Below, piece by piece: positions 60,904 through 64,000 of a stretch of 64,000 bases of DNA (position 1 is its first letter; each line of letters begins with the position of its first letter). The translations under genes and the position numbers were made by a program. The stretch is from Sphingobium sp. YR768 (GTDB taxonomy: Bacteria; Pseudomonadota; Alphaproteobacteria; Sphingomonadales; Sphingomonadaceae): contig NZ_FOGE01000015.1 of assembly GCF_900111125.1 (NCBI RefSeq), forward strand, positions 62,001-126,000. The letters run 5' to 3'. Under the pieces are notes generated by a model, which saw only the letters and a list, made by a program, of their open reading frames with translations, did not search any database and was not told the origin of the DNA.

Positions 60904-61122
60904 TCAGTCCTGAACGCTGGTCCATAATGTGTCGAAAGCCGTGCCCTTCATCAGCAGGACCGAAGCTGGATAGCCGGCCTCGCTTGCTTTTTTCGCCGTG
61001 TCCGTGGCGGTGTCGACCGCTTCCTGTTGTGTCGGGAAGGGGCCGTAATATTTATTGTTCAGATTGATCTTCCAGGCGCTTTCATGTTCCAGAACGATGT
61101 AGCGGGCATGGGGCAGGGGCAT
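60904..61122 (-). CDS. DUF2188-like small protein, 72 aa
   Basis: A 72-residue protein starting MPLPHARYIVLEHESAWKIN and going on with YYGPFPTQQEAVDTATDTAKKA, a beta-hairpin plus helix that resembles the DUF2188 fold. No Cys or signal. Function unknown. Its stop region has a small GTTCAG/CTGAAC dyad. A plus-strand frame opposite it with a good ribosome site is less protein-like. Confidence 0.75.
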   Translation of the reverse strand: MPLPHARYIVLEHESAWKINLNNKYYGPFPTQQEAVDTATDTAKKASEAGYPASVLLMKGTAFDTLWTSVQD

Positions 61123-61236
61123 ATGCGAAACCTTGATATCACCCGGCGCTGGCGGACGTCATGCCGGACGGAAAGATGATGCCGCTGGATGCCCTTCTCT
61201 TCGCCCATTGGTCAAGCGCCTGCGTCTTCTTCAGGG

Positions 61237-61956
61237 TCAGGCAGTCACATTGTGGACGAACATATAGCCTTCATTGCGGATAGTGCGGATGACCGGACCT
61301 TTCAGCCCGCTGACCGACAATTTGCGGCGCAGACGGCAGAGTTGCACGTCGATCGACCGATCGAAATGCTCGCTGGCCGATCCATAGACCTGATCGAGCA
61401 GGACGGCGCGATCCAGTATCTTGCGGGGGTGCTGAATGAAGACGCGCAATAGCTGAAATTCGCCGTCAGACAGCGAAATCGGCGCACCGACCGGATTGAA
61501 GAGTTGCCCGGTGGTCAGGTCGACACGCCAGCCTTCGAAAGAGGCGAAGGCACGGGCCGGGGTATCAATGCGCGATGCAGGTCCCTTGCGTCCACGCAGG
61601 GCGGCGCGAATGCGGGCCAGCAATTCGCGTGGATTAGCCGGTTTGCACAGGCAATCTTCCGCGCCCATTTCCAGTGCGGCGATCCGTTCCGCCTCGTTGC
61701 AGGCAGTCGAGTGGACGATGACCGGCAGGCTGCGCGCCACGGCCAGTTCCCGCAGCAGGGCGGGCGCTTCATCCGGCACGGCCAGCGTGTCCAGGATGAC
61801 CAGTGCATAGTCATTCTGCGCCAGCCTCTCCCGCACCATGTGTGCGTTGAGGGCGGAATCGATCGCAAAGCCATAGGGCGCGAAATCATCGGCCAGGCTG
61901 GCCAGCAGGGTGGTGTCCTTATCAACGATAAGAAGGCGACTGTTGAGGCCCGTCAT
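61237..61956 (-). CDS. OmpR-like response regulator
   Basis: A 239-residue two-domain regulator. The receiver has D12, phospho-acceptor D56 in LVILDTLAVPDE, S83 and K105 in CLCKPANP. The winged helix (about 145-236) includes LSDGEFQLLRVFIQHPRKIL and RSIDVQLCRLRRKL. No kinase gene is adjacent. ATG 61956 lies inside the end of the sulfotransferase gene (35-base overlap), so it may be coupled to the glycan genes upstream. Confidence 0.88.
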   Translation of the reverse strand: MTGLNSRLLIVDKDTTLLASLADDFAPYGFAIDSALNAHMVRERLAQNDYALVILDTLAVPDEAPALLRELAVARSLPVIVHSTACNEAERIAALEMGAEDCLCKPANPRELLARIRAALRGRKGPASRIDTPARAFASFEGWRVDLTTGQLFNPVGAPISLSDGEFQLLRVFIQHPRKILDRAVLLDQVYGSASEHFDRSIDVQLCRLRRKLSVSGLKGPVIRTIRNEGYMFVHNVTA

Positions 61957-62911
61957 GCAGGTGAGGACGCTGCCGCCAGCGCAAAACCGTCTTATCTTCC
62001 TGATCGGCCCGCGCCTGCCACTGCAACCGGGCGGCCAGCAACTGTTCACTCGATGCGAAATGGGCGCGCAGGCGGCTGGCCAGACCCGCGTCAAGCAGGT
62101 CGTTGGTCGTCAGCGGGCGCCCGAAGCGGCCGCTGGTATTGGCTGCGCGCAACAGGCGGCGGCTGAGGCCGTACCAGCCGGGAATATGCACCAGCCAGCT
62201 CTTGTCCGCGACCGCGCGTCGGGTGAACAGGTTCAGGCCTCTGGCCAGCCACAGCAGCGAGCGGCTGAGCGAGGGATTGCGCCGGCCCCAGTCGACATGG
62301 GCGAGATCGACGTCCAGCCCGAAGCGGGCGGCATAGGCGGCGGCAAAACCGCGCGGATCGGCCCGAAAATCCTCATAGCGAAAGACATGGACCTGCCTGG
62401 GGCCGAACAGGGCGTCATAATGATTGATCAGGCGGATCGTGTCGAAATGATCGAGGCGGAAGCCGGGGGCCTCGTCCCGTTCCGGCGCGACGGGGCTCAG
62501 GCGATCGCGCCCGAACATATAGCGTCTCAGGCTGAAGGTGCCGCCGCCCTTTACATATTGCAGCCAGGCGGAAATGATGGCGGACAGCGGATCGCGGACG
62601 AAGATGACGATTTGCGCGTTGGGCAGGGTGCGCAGGATGCGGTCGGCGACATCCTTCGACAGATTGCCGGCCAGACCGCCATTATGCAGCCCGCCGCTCA
62701 GATTCTCCTCGCACAGGATCATGGTGTCGGGCGATTCACCAAGTCGTGCGCGCGCTTGCGCCGGATCGAAATGCAGCGCGCCCGCGTCGAGGAAGGCGCC
62801 GCGCGCGATCGCGCGGGGGATGTAGCGGCGATTGCGGACGGCGGGATAGAAGCTGTCCTGAAACCAGGTGGTGCCCGTCTTGTGATAGCCGATATGGACG
62901 ATCGGTCCCAT
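61922..62911 (-). CDS. Sulfotransferase-like protein
   Basis: A 329-residue PAPS-dependent sulfotransferase fold. The 5'-phosphosulfate loop is HIGYHKTGTTWFQ at about 4-16, the 3'-phosphate site is IVIFVRDPLSAIISAWL, and YEDFRADP follows. Probably acts on a cell-surface glycan or lipid, given the glycosyltransferase gene next to it (the stop and start codons overlap as TGATG). Substrate unknown. Confidence 0.82.
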   Translation of the reverse strand: MGPIVHIGYHKTGTTWFQDSFYPAVRNRRYIPRAIARGAFLDAGALHFDPAQARARLGESPDTMILCEENLSGGLHNGGLAGNLSKDVADRILRTLPNAQIVIFVRDPLSAIISAWLQYVKGGGTFSLRRYMFGRDRLSPVAPERDEAPGFRLDHFDTIRLINHYDALFGPRQVHVFRYEDFRADPRGFAAAYAARFGLDVDLAHVDWGRRNPSLSRSLLWLARGLNLFTRRAVADKSWLVHIPGWYGLSRRLLRAANTSGRFGRPLTTNDLLDAGLASRLRAHFASSEQLLAARLQWQARADQEDKTVLRWRQRPHLHDGPQQSPSYR

Positions 62912-64000
62912 CAGGCAGCCTCCGCCAGGGAAGCGGGGGGCGGGCTGGCAGTTTCGCCTTCGCCCAGCGACAGGCTGCAATGCCGGTCCCAGGACAGGCT
63001 TTCCGCCGCCCATTGGCGTGCCCGGTCGCCCAGACGGCGGCAGAGCGCCGGATCAGCGACCAGCATGTCGATCGCCGCCTGAATCGCCTCGACCGAACGG
63101 CCATCCACGACAAGGCCGGTGACGCCGTCACGAACCAGTTCGGACGGGCCGCCATCCTGTCCGACGATGCACACCAGGCCCTGCGCCATGGCATCGGCAA
63201 TGGACAGGCCGAAGCCTTCGATTTCCGCGCCATCCTCCAGCGCGATCTGAGGGTGGAGGAAGATGTCGGCGCCGGCATAGGCGGCGGCCAGTTCCGCGTC
63301 GGAGGCATAGCCCGCCATCGTCACCACGCCATCCAGCCCGCAATGGCGGATGGTTTCGCGCACCCGCACGGAATCGACGCCGCGCCCGACGATGACATGG
63401 CGCAGGCGCGCGCCCGTCTGCACGCAACCGGCAATGGCGCGGACGGCGGCCGAGACATTCTTGCGGGCGACAAGGCGGCAGACGGTGAGCAGTTGCGCGC
63501 CGCTATTGCCGCGCGCGAAGGCCGTGGCGGGGCGTTCGGCCGGCATCACCACGCCATTCCAGGCGGTGACGGTGCGGCTGGCAAGATCGGGCAGGCGCTC
63601 TAGCAACAGCGCGCGGGTCACGTCGCTGACGGCGACGATGCGGCGCGCCCGCTTCAACGTCAGGCGCAACAGCGCGAAGGCGATGCCGCGCGGGCGCCCG
63701 ACTTCCCGGCCATGGATGGTCACGACCAGCGGACGGGGAAAGAGCAAGGCGGGCAGCGCCGCGCGCCAGGTGCAGGCATGAATCAGCTCGGGCCGCTCAC
63801 CCTTGGCCCAGGCGGAGAGCATGGCCCGGAACAGGCGCCAATAGACGGTCAGCATCGACGCCTCTCCGACGTCGATCAGGCGGATGCCGCCATCCTGCAC
63901 GCGGCGCGGCCCGGCCGAGCTTTTGGCGAAGATGGTGACGCGCCGCCCCTGCATCGCATAAGCGCGACCGACTTCGCGGGCATAGGTCTGCACCCCGCCT
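62911..64000 (-). CDS. GT4-family glycosyltransferase, 5' end cut
   Basis: The frame is open to the window end, so the N-terminus is missing. At least 363 residues are here: GGVQTYAREVGRAYA (GT4/GT1 donor loop), VVTIHGREVG, VTAWNGVVMP, LLTVCRLVARKNV for nucleotide sugar binding, and the E-x7-E motif EGFGLSIADAMAQG. It transfers sugar from an activated donor, retaining the anomer. With the sulfotransferase it suggests a small surface-glycan locus that extends beyond the window. Confidence 0.88.
   Translation of the reverse strand, partial: GGVQTYAREVGRAYAMQGRRVTIFAKSSAGPRRVQDGGIRLIDVGEASMLTVYWRLFRAMLSAWAKGERPELIHACTWRAALPALLFPRPLVVTIHGREVGRPRGIAFALLRLTLKRARRIVAVSDVTRALLLERLPDLASRTVTAWNGVVMPAERPATAFARGNSGAQLLTVCRLVARKNVSAAVRAIAGCVQTGARLRHVIVGRGVDSVRVRETIRHCGLDGVVTMAGYASDAELAAAYAGADIFLHPQIALEDGAEIEGFGLSIADAMAQGLVCIVGQDGGPSELVRDGVTGLVVDGRSVEAIQAAIDMLVADPALCRRLGDRARQWAAESLSWDRHCSLSLGEGETASPPPASLAEAA

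Noticed and set aside
60876-61067. Plus-strand 63-residue ORF with a good ribosome site
   Set aside because: It is antisense to a DUF2188-like gene and its protein is Pro/Arg/Cys-rich and unlike any family.
1-64000. CRISPR array, prophage, integron, transposase or toxin-antitoxin pair
   Set aside because: No regular spaced repeats, no integrase or transposase frame, and no typical toxin pair were seen.

Overview
The window is GC-rich, gene-dense alphaproteobacterial chromosome. It most likely comes from a sphingomonad (order Sphingomonadales, Sphingobium/Novosphingobium/Sphingomonas type). The pointers are a hisC-tyrC pair of the kind known from Zymomonas, an EL222-like LOV-HTH photoreceptor, a DivK-like receiver, FixLJ, an HWE/HisKA_2 sensor kinase, a CobS/CobT pair near bolA and a J-domain gene, and palindromic repeats of the sphingomonad type. 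I see no phage, IS element, CRISPR array or rRNA. There is one tRNA, tRNA-Glu(TTC). Neighbouring genes often overlap by 1 to 8 bases, so most of the window reads as short, translationally coupled operons.

Layout. 1-4.95 kb: end of a transglutaminase-like gene, then a sugar-acid locus (periplasmic Gfo-like oxidoreductase, SMP-30 lactonase, a solo LuxR-type HTH protein, GntP permease, GntR regulator) with a perfect LacI-type operator palindrome between the divergent units. 5.2-9.4 kb: riboflavin genes (hypothetical, ribD, ribE, an HTH-RibB-RibX fusion, ribH) with a second perfect palindrome inside the ribB promoter. 9.7-14.9 kb: an oxygen-response cluster (FixJ, haem-PAS FixL, a tandem universal stress protein, OmpW, HemN) with two FNR/FixK-like boxes between ompW and hemN. 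15.2-19.3 kb: small genes, a nitroreductase, and a tightly packed LOV-HTH/DUF969/DUF979/DUF2891 operon. 19.4-27.8 kb: tRNA-Glu, recJ, tamA, tamB. 27.8-34.6 kb: a three-domain TPR/glycosyltransferase/pyruvyltransferase protein, pgeF, an amino-acid permease and a Bcr/CflA exporter. 34.8-38.8 kb: a Sel1 protein and a five-gene minus-strand operon ending in a GNAT-like protein, with a divergent divK-like gene. 38.8-43.4 kb: Tat-exported PhoX with a Pho box, rpmG, an UPF0016 protein, dps and a GreA/B-type factor.

43.5-51 kb: cobT, osmC, cobS, an Hsp70-like gene and a J-domain gene on the minus strand, with bolA and pirin divergent. 51-54 kb: ftsE, ftsX, a YdcF-like gene and plsC in one overlapping unit. 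54-57.4 kb: tyrC, hisC, a YCII protein and a Crp/Fnr regulator. 57.6-61 kb: murA, a GAF-PAS histidine kinase and a receiver protein whose gene overlaps the kinase gene tail to tail. 61.2-64 kb: an OmpR-like regulator, a sulfotransferase and a group-4 glycosyltransferase that runs off the end.

The best candidates for new biology are the LOV photoreceptor locked into one operon with a DUF969/DUF979 membrane pair and a DUF2891 protein, and the DNA-binding-domain fusion of the riboflavin enzyme RibB sitting behind its own palindromic operator. The TPR-GT-pyruvyltransferase fusion is next. All functions are read from the sequence and from knowledge of families; no database search was run.
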